Position numbers and translations under genes: made by a program
The notes under the pieces: model-generated
Told to the model about the DNA's origin: nothing
What the model saw: the letters and a program-made list of their open reading frames with translations, nothing else
Databases searched by the model: none
Shown here: piece after piece, positions 7,833 through 17,151 of the stretch
How positions within the stretch are numbered: the first letter of the stretch is position 1
Layout of the letters: each line of letters begins with the position of its first letter
DNA from: Gemmobacter lutimaris
GTDB lineage: Bacteria > Pseudomonadota > Alphaproteobacteria > Rhodobacterales > Rhodobacteraceae
Length of the DNA: 64,000 bases
Direction: 5' to 3'
Assembly: GCF_003570715.1 (NCBI RefSeq)
Contig: NZ_QXXQ01000018.1
Coordinates: 1-64,000, forward strand

Positions 7833-8517
7833 GCCCGAGCTTCGCCACCAGCGCCTCCAGCACCGCGCGTTCGGCGCCCCAGTCGGCGCGATGCGACAGG
7901 AACAGCGTCGCCTGACTGCGGTGGATCACCGCATCGGTCAGAATCTTCAGATGGTTGGCGCGCAGCGTCTCGCCGGTCGAGGTGATGTCAGCAATCGCCT
8001 CGGCGGTCAGGTTCTTCACCGTGCCCTCGGTCGCGCCTTGACTATCGACAAGCTGATAATCCGCCACACCATTCGCCGTCAGGAAATCCCGCACCAGACG
8101 GTGATACTTGGTAGCGATCCGCAGCCGGAAGCCGTGTTTCGCGCGAAACGCGCTGGCGGCTGCATCCAGATCGTCCAGCGTATCCACGTCGATCCAGCAG
8201 GCCGGAACCGCGATGATCAGATCGGCATGGCCAAAGCCCAGCGGCGCCAGTTCGGCCACCTGCTTGTTCCAGTCCGCCAGTTTGTCGCGCACGAGATCCG
8301 ATCCCGTCACCCCCAGATGGATGCGCCCGGCCGCCAGTTCGCGCGGGATTTCCCCGGCGGACAGCAGCACCAGTTCCACCCCGTCGATGCCCTCGACCGC
8401 GCCGGCATATTCGCGCTCCGATCCGGTGCGGGCCATGGTCACGCCACGCGCGCCGAACCAGTCGAAGGTCTTTTCCATCAGCCGCCCCTTGGACGGCACC
8501 CCGATCTTGAGGCTCAT
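7807..8517 (-). CDS. hisG: ATP phosphoribosyltransferase, short form
   Basis: First enzyme of histidine synthesis: it joins ATP and PRPP to give phosphoribosyl-ATP. At 236 residues it is the short HisG type, which lacks the C-terminal regulatory domain and needs HisZ as partner. Visible motifs are the N-terminal IGVPSKGRL, GVTGSDLV (about 90-97), the PRPP-binding-type DSQGATEGTVKNL (about 160-172) and ADITSTGETLRANHLKIL. The gene lies 3 bases after hisZ, so the two complex subunits are made together. Its end overlaps the oppositely oriented EamA gene. Confidence 0.95.
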   Translation of the reverse strand: MSLKIGVPSKGRLMEKTFDWFGARGVTMARTGSEREYAGAVEGIDGVELVLLSAGEIPRELAAGRIHLGVTGSDLVRDKLADWNKQVAELAPLGFGHADLIIAVPACWIDVDTLDDLDAAASAFRAKHGFRLRIATKYHRLVRDFLTANGVADYQLVDSQGATEGTVKNLTAEAIADITSTGETLRANHLKILTDAVIHRSQATLFLSHRADWGAERAVLEALVAKLGLSAPALSG

Positions 8518-8520
8518 GGC

Positions 8521-9621
8521 TCAGGCCCCTTTCCGTTCGGCCACCAGCGCGGGCCGGATGATGCCGCCGACGGCGGGGATGGAGCGGCCCTGACCCAAAA
8601 TCGCGGTCAGCGCGTCATAGCGCCCGCCCGAGGCCAGCGGCGGCGTCTCCGCCCCCGCATCGCCCGCATGGAAGGTAAAAACGAAGCCGTCGTAATATTC
8701 CAGCGTGGTGCGGCCGTGGCTGGCCTCGAACGGCAGGCTGGCGGTGTCGATACCATGGGCGCGCAGCGCAGTCAGCCGCGCCTCGAACCGGTCCACCGCC
8801 GGGGCGATGGCGGGCATCAGGGGCTGGATACCGCGCAGATGCGCCAGCGCCGAATCCGCAGGGGCGGCAAGACCCAGCAGATCATACAGCAGCGCGGCCT
8901 CCGGCGCGGCAATCGGCGGTGCCTCGGCATCCTCGATCAGCGCGCGGGCACGGTCAGCGATTTCATCGGCACCGCGCAATCCGGTCAACGGCCCGGCGGC
9001 CTGCATCAGCGCCTCGGCACTGTCGGTTTTCAGGTGACCCAGCAGCCGCGCCCGCGCCTCGGACACCGGCGCGCGGCCTGCAAACCGATCCAGCAGCGCG
9101 CGGAACCGCCGGGGCCGCCAGACATGGCGGCGCAGCGCGGCCTTGCGGCGCGGCGTGGTGGTCAACCCCTCGATGGCCGCCAGCAGGATACCGATGTCGC
9201 CGGTCAGCGCCTTGGGCGCCAGCGGCGCCAGCAGGCGCGCGAACAGGGCAAAGACCTCGGCATCGGCTTTCGGCGCGTCACGGTCGAAGACCTCGAACCC
9301 GACTTGCAGATATTCACTGGCGCGCGGGCCAAGATGATCCTGCTTGCGGAACACCTCGCCCATATAGCAATAGCGCGCCGGTTCCGCCCCGTCCGACATA
9401 TGCGCCTGCACCACCGGCACGGTGAAATCGGGGCGCAGCACCATTTCGCCGCGCAGCGGGTCTTGCGTGACATAGGCGCGGGCGCGGATGTCCTCGCCAT
9501 ACAGGTCCAGCAGGGTGCCAGCGGGTTGCAGCACATCCGCCTCCACAGGCGCGGCGCCGGTGGCACGGAAGGCCGCGAAAAGCGCCTCGGCCTCGGCGCG
9601 TGCGGCGGGGCTGATGGTCAT
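8521..9621 (-). CDS. hisZ: ATP phosphoribosyltransferase regulatory subunit
   Basis: A histidyl-tRNA-synthetase-like protein without synthetase activity that forms a hetero-octamer with short HisG and carries histidine feedback inhibition. The 366-residue product shows a class II synthetase core: [16 protein letters not shown] and [11 protein letters not shown] (motif 2-like), and [22 protein letters not shown] (motif 3-like) near the end. The start at 9621 overlaps the hisS stop as ATGA, indicating translational coupling. Longer upstream starts would run into hisS and are rejected. Confidence 0.93.
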   Translation of the reverse strand: MTISPAARAEAEALFAAFRATGAAPVEADVLQPAGTLLDLYGEDIRARAYVTQDPLRGEMVLRPDFTVPVVQAHMSDGAEPARYCYMGEVFRKQDHLGPRASEYLQVGFEVFDRDAPKADAEVFALFARLLAPLAPKALTGDIGILLAAIEGLTTTPRRKAALRRHVWRPRRFRALLDRFAGRAPVSEARARLLGHLKTDSAEALMQAAGPLTGLRGADEIADRARALIEDAEAPPIAAPEAALLYDLLGLAAPADSALAHLRGIQPLMPAIAPAVDRFEARLTALRAHGIDTASLPFEASHGRTTLEYYDGFVFTFHAGDAGAETPPLASGGRYDALTAILGQGRSIPAVGGIIRPALVAERKGA

Positions 9622-11105
9622 TGGTCCAGCATCCGGCGTACGGCGCTGACCAGATCGCCGCGCGCGACCTCGACCTGCGCGGGCCGGTCCTTCCACTCCT
9701 CCAGCGAGGCGCTTTGCGCGATCTTCGCGCCGAGGATCAGGTCTTTCAGCACCACGGTGCCCTTGGCCGCCTCGTCGCCCCCCTGGATCACCGCCACCGG
9801 GCTTTCGCGTTTATCGGCGTATTTCAACTGGTTGCCAAAGTTCTTGGGGTTGCCCAGATACATCTCGGCCCGGATGCCCGCGCGGCGCAGTTCGCCAACC
9901 ATGGCCATGTAATCGGCCATGCGGTCGCGGTCCATCACCGTCACGACAACCGGCCCCTGCGCCGCCTGCCCCATCCGACCCTTGGCGCGCAGCGCGGCCA
10001 GCAGCCGGTCCACCCCGATGGAAACCCCGGTCGCCGGCACCGCCTGCCCGGTGAAGCGCTTGACCAGATCGTCATAGCGCCCGCCGCCCGAGACCGAACC
10101 GAACTGCCGCTTGCGGCCCTTTTCGTCGAGGATCTCAAAGGTCAGTTCGGCCTCGAAAACCGGGCCGGTGTAATAGCCAAGCCCCCGCACCACGCCGGGG
10201 TCGATGACGATACGGTCAGCGCCATAGCCCTGCGCATCCAGCAACTCGGCCATGGTTTCCAGCTCGGTCACGCCATCGAGGCCGATGGCCGAAGCGCCGA
10301 CCAGATCGCGCAGGCGTGCGGCGGTGGCAGCGCCGGTGTCGCGCTTGGCAGCCATGAAGGCCATCACGACCTCGGCCTGTTCATCCGACAGCCCCGCGCC
10401 CTTGGTGAAATCACCGGACTCGTCCTTACGCCCGGCGCCCAGCAAGGCGCGCACACCGGCCTCGCCCAGACGGTCGATCTTGTCGATGGCGCGCAGCACG
10501 ATGCCGCGTTCGGCCTCGAAGCGGGTCGGGTCGCTCGGGTCCAAGACGCCCGCGACCTCCATCACGCCGTTCAGAACCTTGCGGTTATTGACCCGCACGA
10601 TGTAGTCGCCGCGCGGAATGCCGACCACTTCCAAAGCGTCCGACAGCATGGCGCAGATTTCCGCATCCGCCGCGACGGTGGGGCTGCCCACCGTATCGGC
10701 ATCGCATTGATAGAACTGACGAAACCGCCCCGGCCCCGGCTTTTCGTTGCGCCAGACCGGACCCATGGCATAGCGGCGGTACGGCGAAGGCAAATCATTG
10801 CGGAACTGCGCCGCGACGCGGGCCAGTGGCGCCGTCAAGTCATAGCGCAGGGCAAGCCATTGGTCGTCCTCATCCTGCCAGCCGAACACGCCTTCATTCG
10901 GGCGGTCCACATCGGGCAGGAACTTGCCCAAGGCCTCGACCGTTTCGACCGCGCTGGTTTCCAGCGGATCAAAACCATAGGCATGGTAAACCCCGGCGAT
11001 CTGGTCCAGCATCGCCTTGCGTTCGGTGACTTCGGCACCGAAATAGTCGCGGAAGCCCTTGGGAGGTTCAGCCTTCGGGCGACGGGCGGGTTTGTCCTTC
11101 GACAT
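9618..11105 (-). CDS. hisS: Histidyl-tRNA synthetase
   Basis: Charges tRNA-His in the cytoplasm. The 495-residue class II synthetase contains GFRDYFG near the N-terminus, [11 protein letters not shown], the motif 2 region [31 protein letters not shown] and motif 3 [12 protein letters not shown], then a C-terminal anticodon-binding domain (about 400-495). The frame stays open far upstream, but the ATG at 11105 ([11 protein letters not shown]) begins the conserved protein and has GAGG about 10 bases before it. It is first in hisS-hisZ-hisG. It is divergent from slyX, with 81 bases between. Confidence 0.95.
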   Translation of the reverse strand: MSKDKPARRPKAEPPKGFRDYFGAEVTERKAMLDQIAGVYHAYGFDPLETSAVETVEALGKFLPDVDRPNEGVFGWQDEDDQWLALRYDLTAPLARVAAQFRNDLPSPYRRYAMGPVWRNEKPGPGRFRQFYQCDADTVGSPTVAADAEICAMLSDALEVVGIPRGDYIVRVNNRKVLNGVMEVAGVLDPSDPTRFEAERGIVLRAIDKIDRLGEAGVRALLGAGRKDESGDFTKGAGLSDEQAEVVMAFMAAKRDTGAATAARLRDLVGASAIGLDGVTELETMAELLDAQGYGADRIVIDPGVVRGLGYYTGPVFEAELTFEILDEKGRKRQFGSVSGGGRYDDLVKRFTGQAVPATGVSIGVDRLLAALRAKGRMGQAAQGPVVVTVMDRDRMADYMAMVGELRRAGIRAEMYLGNPKNFGNQLKYADKRESPVAVIQGGDEAAKGTVVLKDLILGAKIAQSASLEEWKDRPAQVEVARGDLVSAVRRMLDQ

Positions 11106-11186
11106 GGGGATAGCCTCGCTTGCAATCGCGTTTGCCTTAGCGGATGGGGGACAGCGCGACAAGTGCGGGAAGGGAAAGGCCGGGAC

Positions 11187-11387
11187 ATGGACAAGATCAC
11201 CACACTGGAAGAACAGATCGCCCATCTGGCGCGCATGGTCGAGGATCTGTCGGATGTCGTGGCCCGGCAGGCCCGCGAAATGGACACCATGGCCCGCCGC
11301 ATCGGCCTGTTGATGGAGCGCGAGGCCGAACGCGAGGCCGAGGGCGGCAGCATCCCGCTGGCCGACCAGAAACCGCCGCACTGGTAA
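11187..11387 (+). CDS. slyX: SlyX family protein
   Basis: A 66-residue protein dominated by a heptad-like helix ([20 protein letters not shown], then [13 protein letters not shown]) and ending in the diagnostic QKPPHW, close to the PPHY/W terminus of SlyX proteins. It is predicted to be a small coiled coil; its function remains unclear. The ATG at 11187 is preceded by GGAAAGG/GGGA. It stands alone between hisS (divergent) and the opg operon. Confidence 0.85.
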   Translation: MDKITTLEEQIAHLARMVEDLSDVVARQAREMDTMARRIGLLMEREAEREAEGGSIPLADQKPPHW

Positions 11388-11557
11388 AGAATCGGCCCCC
11401 TCGGGCCGCCTCGGCGGAAAGGTGCGCAATCGCACCCGAAACGCGGGAAACTTCATTCTGCGCCTGCAAATTGCACAGCTTCGGCAAAGCTTCGCAGGCC
11501 GCCGCGCAACAGGCGGGCAAATTCGCGCTGATCGCCGGGCCAAGCCACCGGCACACC

Positions 11558-11587
11558 TTGCAAATCCCGCGCGGGCACAGATATAGC
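11558..11587 (+). promoter_or_regulatory. Possible promoter of the opg operon
   Basis: TTGCAA (11558-11563) and TATAGC (11582-11587) are spaced by 18 bases, with transcription expected near 11594 and the opgG start at 11640. The match is moderate. No other strong element was found in the 252-base gap after slyX. Confidence 0.3.
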
Positions 11588-11639
11588 ACGCCGAATGTGG
11601 CACGGTCCTGAGTGCCCGGAATCGCTTGGAATTCTTGCT

Positions 11640-13238
11640 ATGATGCCTGGCTCTTCGGCCGTGCTGAACCTCTCGCGCCGCGCCCTGATTCTTTCTGCCG
11701 CCTCGGGTGCCATCATGGCAGCTGCCGGGCGTGGCTTTGCACAGGAGGCTCCGGCCCCTGCGATTGATGCCGCGCCGCAGCAATTCAGCTTTGACATGCT
11801 GACCCGGCAGATGCAGGATCGCGCCGCCCTGCCCTATGCCGCACCGGAAAAGATCGGCGGTTTCTTTGCCGGTCTGAAGTATGACGACTATCGGCTGGTC
11901 AGCTTCGATCCCGCCAAGGCGCGCTGGAGCGATGACAAGGACAGCCAGTTCCAGCTTCACGCTTTCCCGATGGGCTGGCTGTTCGCCGAGCCCGTGCGCC
12001 TTTACGAGGTGCGCGACGGTCAGGCGGCCGAGATGGTCTTTACCACCGACGATTTCCGCTTCCTGAACGAACTGGCCGCCAAGGTGCCGCCGGGCGAGGT
12101 GATGCCGGGCGTCGCGGGCTTCCGCCTGCATTACCCGCTGAACCGGCTGGACGTGATGGACGAGGTGGTCGCCTTCCTTGGCGCCAGCTATTTCCGCGCG
12201 CTGGGTCAGGGCTCTGCCTATGGCCTGTCGGCGCGGGGCCTCGCGCTGAACACCGCCACCGACACGGCCGAGGAGTTCCCGCGCTTTTCCGCCTTCTGGA
12301 TCGACCGCCCGGCGCCGGGCGCGCGCAGCGTCACCGTCTGCGCCGCGCTGGAATCGCCCAGCGTGACCGGCGCCTACCGTTTCGTCATCACCCCCGGCGA
12401 GGAAACGGTGATGGACGTGACCGCGCGGCTGTTCTTCCGCGCCGATGTGGTGCAATTGGGCGTTGCGCCGCTGACCTCGATGTATCTGTTTTCAGAACGC
12501 AACCGCCATGCGTTCGACGACTATCGCCCGCAGGTGCATGACAGCGACGGGCTGCGCATCACCCGGGCCGATGGCGATGTGCTGTGGCGTCCGCTCAGCA
12601 ATCCGCCACGTCTGGCAGGCTCGCATTTCGGTGAAACCAGCCCGCATGCCTTCGGTCTGCATCAGCGCGACCGCGAGTTCGAACATTATCAGGACGCCGA
12701 AGCCCGCTATGAGCGCCGCCCCTCGCTGGAGGTGGAGCCGCTGGGCGACTGGGGCAAGGGCAGCGTCCGGTTGGTCGAAATTCCGTCGGATCTTGAGGTC
12801 AACGACAATATCGTGGCCTTCTGGGTGCCCGAAGGCTCGGTCAAGGCCGGTGACACGCGCGAGTTCACCTATCGCCTGCGCTGGGGCAATCTGCCGGTCG
12901 AGGATCGGACCGATCTGGCGCATGTGCTGGAAACCCGCTCGGGTGCAGGTGGCGTCTCCGGTGTGGAAAGCGCCGAGAATACCCGCAAGTTCGTGGTGGA
13001 TTTCACCGGCGATCCGCTGAACCCGCTGCCCGCCGACGCGCCGGTCGAACCCGTCGTCTCGGTCCATGGCGGCGAGATCCTGTCGCAAAGTTTCCAGCGT
13101 GTCTGGGGCTCCGACATCTGGCGGCTGGCGATGGATGTGAAGGCAGAAGAGGGGGCGACCGTGGAACTGGTTGCCCATGTCGCGGGTTTCGGAAGGAAGC
13201 TTTCGGAAACCTGGCTCTATCAATGGATCAATGCGTGA
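11640..13238 (+). CDS. opgG: Periplasmic glucan biosynthesis protein
   Basis: Periplasmic protein needed to make osmoregulated periplasmic glucans, probably acting on the beta-glucan backbone after polymerisation. The N-terminus has a twin-arginine-type signal, [12 protein letters not shown] followed by an alanine-rich stretch ending at FAQE. The mature part contains [34 protein letters not shown] and [18 protein letters not shown], typical of OpgG/OpgD. I place the start at the tandem ATG ATG (11640/11643) just before the signal peptide, not at 11595. It is the first gene of opgG-opgI-opgH-opgC; its stop TGA shares a base with the next start. Confidence 0.92.
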   Translation: MMPGSSAVLNLSRRALILSAASGAIMAAAGRGFAQEAPAPAIDAAPQQFSFDMLTRQMQDRAALPYAAPEKIGGFFAGLKYDDYRLVSFDPAKARWSDDKDSQFQLHAFPMGWLFAEPVRLYEVRDGQAAEMVFTTDDFRFLNELAAKVPPGEVMPGVAGFRLHYPLNRLDVMDEVVAFLGASYFRALGQGSAYGLSARGLALNTATDTAEEFPRFSAFWIDRPAPGARSVTVCAALESPSVTGAYRFVITPGEETVMDVTARLFFRADVVQLGVAPLTSMYLFSERNRHAFDDYRPQVHDSDGLRITRADGDVLWRPLSNPPRLAGSHFGETSPHAFGLHQRDREFEHYQDAEARYERRPSLEVEPLGDWGKGSVRLVEIPSDLEVNDNIVAFWVPEGSVKAGDTREFTYRLRWGNLPVEDRTDLAHVLETRSGAGGVSGVESAENTRKFVVDFTGDPLNPLPADAPVEPVVSVHGGEILSQSFQRVWGSDIWRLAMDVKAEEGATVELVAHVAGFGRKLSETWLYQWINA

Positions 13239-13417
13239 TGCAGAACACCGTCCCCCTCTCCTCTGCCGAGGTCGAGCGTCTGGTGCAGGCCATCGGCACA
13301 CCTGTTTCGGCGCCCATGGTCATGCCCAAGCAGGTTCTCGAAGCGCCGCATGGCGGTCTTCTGCGGGGTTTGATGCTGCGTCTGCACCTGCTCGCGTCGC
13401 CGCGTCAGGGGCTGTAA
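13238..13417 (+). CDS. opgI: Small protein between opgG and opgH, OpgI-like
   Basis: A 59-residue product ([17 protein letters not shown]...) starts at an ATG overlapping the opgG stop by one base and ends 3 bases before the opgH ATG. This tight fit and its place match opgI in the opgGIHC operon of Rhodobacter sphaeroides, whose product has no known enzymatic role. The protein is basic and has no signal peptide; it may be an extra N-terminal piece cooperating with OpgH. The assignment rests on position, since the sequence itself carries no recognisable domain. Confidence 0.6.
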   Translation: MQNTVPLSSAEVERLVQAIGTPVSAPMVMPKQVLEAPHGGLLRGLMLRLHLLASPRQGL

Positions 13418-13420
13418 CCC

Positions 13421-15211
13421 ATGCCCGGCCCTGCGGGGCATGTCGGCGCCAGCCTGCCGCGCGCCGTTGCTGTTACGCTCAGCCTCGTCGCCGGGGCCGG
13501 GGCCTTCATGCTGTTCCTGCAATTCGGCATGTCGGACGGGCTGGATGCCATCGACATCGCGCGGTCGGTTCTTATCTTCATCTCGACCTGGTGGCTGGCA
13601 TGGGGTGCGGTGCAGGGCCTGATGGGCCTGACCACACAGGCCGAGCCCCCCGCCCTGCCCGAAGGCCCGCTGACCGCAAAAGTGGCCGTTCTGGTGCCGG
13701 TCTATAACGAAGACCCGGTCACCACCTTCTCGCGCGTGGCGGCGATGGATGAAAGCCTTCAGGCGACCGGCCTTGGCCATCTGTTCCACATCGCCATCCT
13801 GTCGGATAGCCGGAACGAAGCAATTGCCGCACGCGAACGCCTCTGGTTCCTGCGGCTGGTCGGGGACCGGGCGGCCGAAGGGCGCATTTTCTATCGCCGC
13901 CGCACCGACAACCGCGGCAAGAAGGCCGGGAATGTCGAGGATTTCATCCAGAAATCCGGCGGCGCCTATGATTTCGCACTGATCCTTGATGCCGACAGCC
14001 TGATGGAAGGCGCCACCATCGTGGAAATGGCCCGCCGCATGCAGGCCACGCCCGACCTCGGCCTGTTGCAGACCCTGCCGGTCGTCACCCGCGCCGGAAC
14101 CCGCTTCGGCCGCGCCATGCAGTTTTCCGCCGCCTTCCACTCGCCCGTTTTTGCGCGCGGTCTGGCAATGATGCAAGGCCGCACCGGGCCTTTCTGGGGC
14201 CACAACGCCATGGTCCGCGTCCACGCCTTCGCCGAAAGCTGCGGTCTGCCGGAACTGCGCGGCAAACCGCCATTCGGCGGCCATGTCATGAGCCATGATT
14301 ATGTCGAGGCCGCCCTTCTGGCCCGTGCCGGCTGGCGGGTGCGGCTGGATGACGACCTTGCCGGTTCCTACGAGGAAGGCCCGGAAAACATCGTCGATCA
14401 CGCGAAACGTGACCGGCGCTGGTGTCAGGGCAACCTGCAACATAGCCGCCTGCTGCTGGCGCCCGGCCTGAAACCCTGGAGCCGCTTCGTGTTCTTTCAG
14501 GGCATCATGGCCTATATCTCGCCCCTGTTCTGGATCGGCTTCATGGTTGCCTCGGTTCTGGCACCACATTTCGCGCCGCCGCCCGATTACTTCCCCGAGC
14601 CCTACTGGCCCTTCCCGATTTTCCCTCAGGCCGAAACCTCAAAGGCCATTGGTCTGGCCATCGGGGTATTTGGCCTGCTGATTCTGCCGAAATTCGCCAT
14701 CGCCCTGCATGCGTCCATGAGCGGCCGCGCCCGCAGCTTCGGCGGCGCCGCACGGGTCTTTGCCTCGGTCTTTGCCGAACTGCTGTTTTCCTCGCTCACC
14801 GCGCCGGTGCTGCTGGCCTGGCAGACGCGCAGCGTGTTTCAGGTGTTTCTGGGCCGCGATGGCGGCTGGCCCACCAACAACCGCGGCGCCGCGACGCTGA
14901 GCCTCGGCGACGCCTGGGCGGCAAGCCACTGGATCGTGATGACCGGCGCCGTGGCGCTGGCCGGCACCTGGGCCATGGCGCCCGGTCTGGTGGTCTGGAT
15001 GCTGCCGGTGATCTTGCCCATGCTGGTCGCGCCGCTGCTGCTGTCATGGTCGTCGCGCCCCTCGCGCAGCGGGTTGTTCGTCACGCCCACCGATCTGGCA
15101 GAGCCCCCGGTGATGCGGCGCCAACGTGAAATCCTTGCAATATGGGAGGGGGAGGCCGCCCTTCCGGGCGCCCCTCTTGTCGGAACCGAACCTTCCCATG
15201 CCAGCGCCTGA
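13421..15211 (+). CDS. opgH: Glucan glucosyltransferase (glucans biosynthesis transferase H)
   Basis: Inner-membrane GT2 glycosyltransferase that polymerises UDP-glucose into the linear beta-1,2 backbone of periplasmic glucans. The 596-residue protein has two N-terminal membrane segments (about 14-35 and 46-66), then the GT2 domain with VLVPVYNE, DADSLM (DxD) and RRWCQGN (332-338, the QxxRW-type motif), then several C-terminal membrane segments. It is shorter than the enterobacterial OpgH, lacking most of the long N-terminal cytoplasmic part. It overlaps opgC by 14 bases. Confidence 0.93.
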   Translation: MPGPAGHVGASLPRAVAVTLSLVAGAGAFMLFLQFGMSDGLDAIDIARSVLIFISTWWLAWGAVQGLMGLTTQAEPPALPEGPLTAKVAVLVPVYNEDPVTTFSRVAAMDESLQATGLGHLFHIAILSDSRNEAIAARERLWFLRLVGDRAAEGRIFYRRRTDNRGKKAGNVEDFIQKSGGAYDFALILDADSLMEGATIVEMARRMQATPDLGLLQTLPVVTRAGTRFGRAMQFSAAFHSPVFARGLAMMQGRTGPFWGHNAMVRVHAFAESCGLPELRGKPPFGGHVMSHDYVEAALLARAGWRVRLDDDLAGSYEEGPENIVDHAKRDRRWCQGNLQHSRLLLAPGLKPWSRFVFFQGIMAYISPLFWIGFMVASVLAPHFAPPPDYFPEPYWPFPIFPQAETSKAIGLAIGVFGLLILPKFAIALHASMSGRARSFGGAARVFASVFAELLFSSLTAPVLLAWQTRSVFQVFLGRDGGWPTNNRGAATLSLGDAWAASHWIVMTGAVALAGTWAMAPGLVVWMLPVILPMLVAPLLLSWSSRPSRSGLFVTPTDLAEPPVMRRQREILAIWEGEAALPGAPLVGTEPSHASA

Positions 15212-16343
15212 CATCCGCGCCCCGCGCGATCCCCGGCTCGACGTGTTCCGCGGCCTGTGCCTGATGATGATTTTCATCAATCACACGCCCGGCACGGTTT
15301 ACGAGAACCTCACCACCCGGAATTTCGGCTTCTCCGATGCGGCAGAGGCATTCGTTCTAATGTCGGGCATCGCTGCCGGTCTGGCGTATGGCAAGTATTT
15401 CGACCGCTCTGCCCCGTTCTGGGAAGGCGTCGGCCATATCTGGCGCCGGGTCTGGACGCTCTATCAGGTGCATATCGTGACCACGGTGATTGCGCTTGGC
15501 ATCTCGGCTGCGACAATGTTGTGGTTCGACGCGCCCGAGGCGATGCGCCTGCATGCGATTCGCTTCCAGTGGCAGAAGCCGCTGGAGTTTCTGATCGGTA
15601 TCCCGCTGCTGACCCACCAGATCGGCTACGCCAATATCCTGCCGCTGTATGCCGTGCTGCTGGCCTTCGCGCCACTGACACTCTGGGCGGGCCTGCGCTG
15701 GCCGCGCGTTACCATGGCGCTGTCGGTCGCGCTATGGCTGGCTGCTGCCATGATCTATTTCAACATGCCGAATTATCCCATGGATGGCGGCTGGTTCTTC
15801 AACCCGTTCAGCTGGCAGGTGATTTTCACCGTCGGCTTGCTGAGCGGGATGGCCATTCGCCGGGGGGACAGCTTCGTTCCGAAACGGCGCTGGCTGATCT
15901 GGCTGGCGATGGCATGGGTCGGCTTCGCGCTGGTTGCCTCGTTGGTCAAGCCGGTGTCGGATGCCTTCGGCCATACGCTTTACCTCGCGGCCGAGTATCT
16001 GCACGTCCACTGGATCTTCATTTCCTTTGACAAGACCTTCCTCGCCTTCCCGCGGCTGAGCCATGCGCTTGCGCTGGCCTATCTGCTTGCCTCGTGGCCG
16101 CTGGTGCGGCGGTTGGCAGCGCATCCGGCGGCCGCGCCCTTCGCGCTGCTGGGGCGCAACGGGCTGGCGGTGTTCGGGCTGGGCGTCGTGCTGTGCTATG
16201 CCGCCAACGGGGTGAAGCTGGTGGCGCCGCAAAGCCTTGCACTGGATACCATGCTGATCGGCGGGGGAATCGGCCTGATGCTGCTGCTCGCCTGGTCAAA
16301 AGAGGCATGGCGCCGTGCGGAAAAGCGCGCCCGGCTGGTCTGA
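15198..16343 (+). CDS. opgC: OpgC membrane acyltransferase (glucan succinylation)
   Basis: Integral membrane protein that adds succinyl groups to periplasmic glucans. The 381-residue protein has about ten hydrophobic helices and the OpgC-family start RDPRLDVFRGLCLMMIFINH, where the RxxxxDxxRG and the following histidine resemble the active site of acyltransferase-3-like proteins, followed by FGFSDAAEAFVLMSG. The start at 15198 is chosen because conservation begins there; it overlaps the opgH end. A strong hairpin follows 25 bases after the stop. Confidence 0.9.
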   Translation: MPAPDIRAPRDPRLDVFRGLCLMMIFINHTPGTVYENLTTRNFGFSDAAEAFVLMSGIAAGLAYGKYFDRSAPFWEGVGHIWRRVWTLYQVHIVTTVIALGISAATMLWFDAPEAMRLHAIRFQWQKPLEFLIGIPLLTHQIGYANILPLYAVLLAFAPLTLWAGLRWPRVTMALSVALWLAAAMIYFNMPNYPMDGGWFFNPFSWQVIFTVGLLSGMAIRRGDSFVPKRRWLIWLAMAWVGFALVASLVKPVSDAFGHTLYLAAEYLHVHWIFISFDKTFLAFPRLSHALALAYLLASWPLVRRLAAHPAAAPFALLGRNGLAVFGLGVVLCYAANGVKLVAPQSLALDTMLIGGGIGLMLLLAWSKEAWRRAEKRARLV

Positions 16344-16367
16344 ACCACCTGAATCGTGACTTGCGCG

Positions 16368-16410
16368 CCGCAGAAACGGGCAAACCCGTCTCTGCGGTAT
16401 CGCTTTTATT
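16368..16410 (+). terminator. Terminator of the opg operon
   Basis: CCGCAGAAACGGG (16368-16380) pairs with CCCGTCTCTGCGG (16385-16397), 12 of 13 positions, around a CAAA loop, and is followed by a T-rich stretch (CGCTTTTATTT). Confidence 0.75.
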
Positions 16411-16460
16411 TGCTGGCAGGCACGGCAGAGTTGACGCAAGGCTGATCTTGCCCCATGTGA

Positions 16461-16474
16461 TGAATGAACATTCA
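16461..16474. promoter_or_regulatory. Palindromic operator upstream of the TetR-RND operon
   Basis: TGAATGAACATTCA is a 6-2-6 palindrome (TGAATG and CATTCA arms), a common form of TetR/AcrR half-site pair. It lies 42 bases before the TetR start and about 25 bases after a possible -35 (TTGACG, 16431-16436), so the regulator would block its own operon. The -10 element is not clear. Confidence 0.6.
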
Positions 16475-16515
16475 CTCGCCCCAATCGGCCGTTTCCCGCC
16501 GCCGGAGACCCTTTG

Positions 16516-17151
16516 ATGACCAGCACCCGCATGGCCCTAGCCACCGCCGCACGCCCACGCGAAGCCGAAATTCTTGACAGTATCCGCCAGACCTTTGCCG
16601 AGAAGGGCTTTGACGGCGCCTCGATGCAAGATCTGGCGCGGGCCGCCGGCATGAGTGTGGGCAACTTCTACCGCTACTTCCCGTCCAAGGCTGCAATGGT
16701 CGAAGCCATCGTGACCCGCGATCTGGCCGAGGTGGAGGAAAAGTTCACCGGCATCGCCGCCGCGGCCGACCCGCTGGCTGCGCTGCGCTGCGGGCTGCAC
16801 CAGCATATCGAGGAAGAATGCTCTGGCTGCGACGACGGCCCGCTCTGGGCTGAAATCACCGCCGCTGCGCTGCGCAAGCCGGAAATTGGCGCGGTGGTGC
16901 AGAAGATGGAAAGCGAAATTCGCGGCTACCTTCTGTCGGCCTTCGCCATGATTGCCGGAATGCCGCGCGACGAGGCCGAGCGCCGGTTTGCCGCGCATTC
17001 CGCCATGGTGGTGATGCTGGTGAAGGCGGCTGCAATTCAGGCGCAGGCCGGGGGGCAGGTCAGCGCCGGACGAATTGAACTGAACGGACTTGTGAAACGT
17101 ATGATCGACGCGGTTCTGGCCGAAGTGGCTGCCGCGCAGTCGAAGGATTGA
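16516..17151 (+). CDS. TetR/AcrR family repressor of the adjoining RND pump
   Basis: A 211-residue regulator with the N-terminal TetR DNA-binding domain (about 15-62): ILDSIRQTFAEKGFDGASMQDLARAAGMSVGNFYRYFPSK split over helix-turn-helix and the conserved YRYFPSK. The C-terminal ligand domain includes an acidic/cysteine stretch EEECSGCDDGP (about 97-107), which is uncommon and might respond to metal or oxidants (inference). The ATG at 16516 has GGAG 11 bases upstream. It is followed with a one-base overlap by the RND adaptor gene and preceded by a perfect palindrome, so it probably controls this operon. Confidence 0.9.
   Translation: MTSTRMALATAARPREAEILDSIRQTFAEKGFDGASMQDLARAAGMSVGNFYRYFPSKAAMVEAIVTRDLAEVEEKFTGIAAAADPLAALRCGLHQHIEEECSGCDDGPLWAEITAAALRKPEIGAVVQKMESEIRGYLLSAFAMIAGMPRDEAERRFAAHSAMVVMLVKAAAIQAQAGGQVSAGRIELNGLVKRMIDAVLAEVAAAQSKD

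Noticed and set aside
11106-12455. N-terminal extension of hisS to 945 codons
   Set aside because: It would run antisense through slyX and opgG; conserved HisS begins at the ATG at 11105 with a ribosome-binding site.
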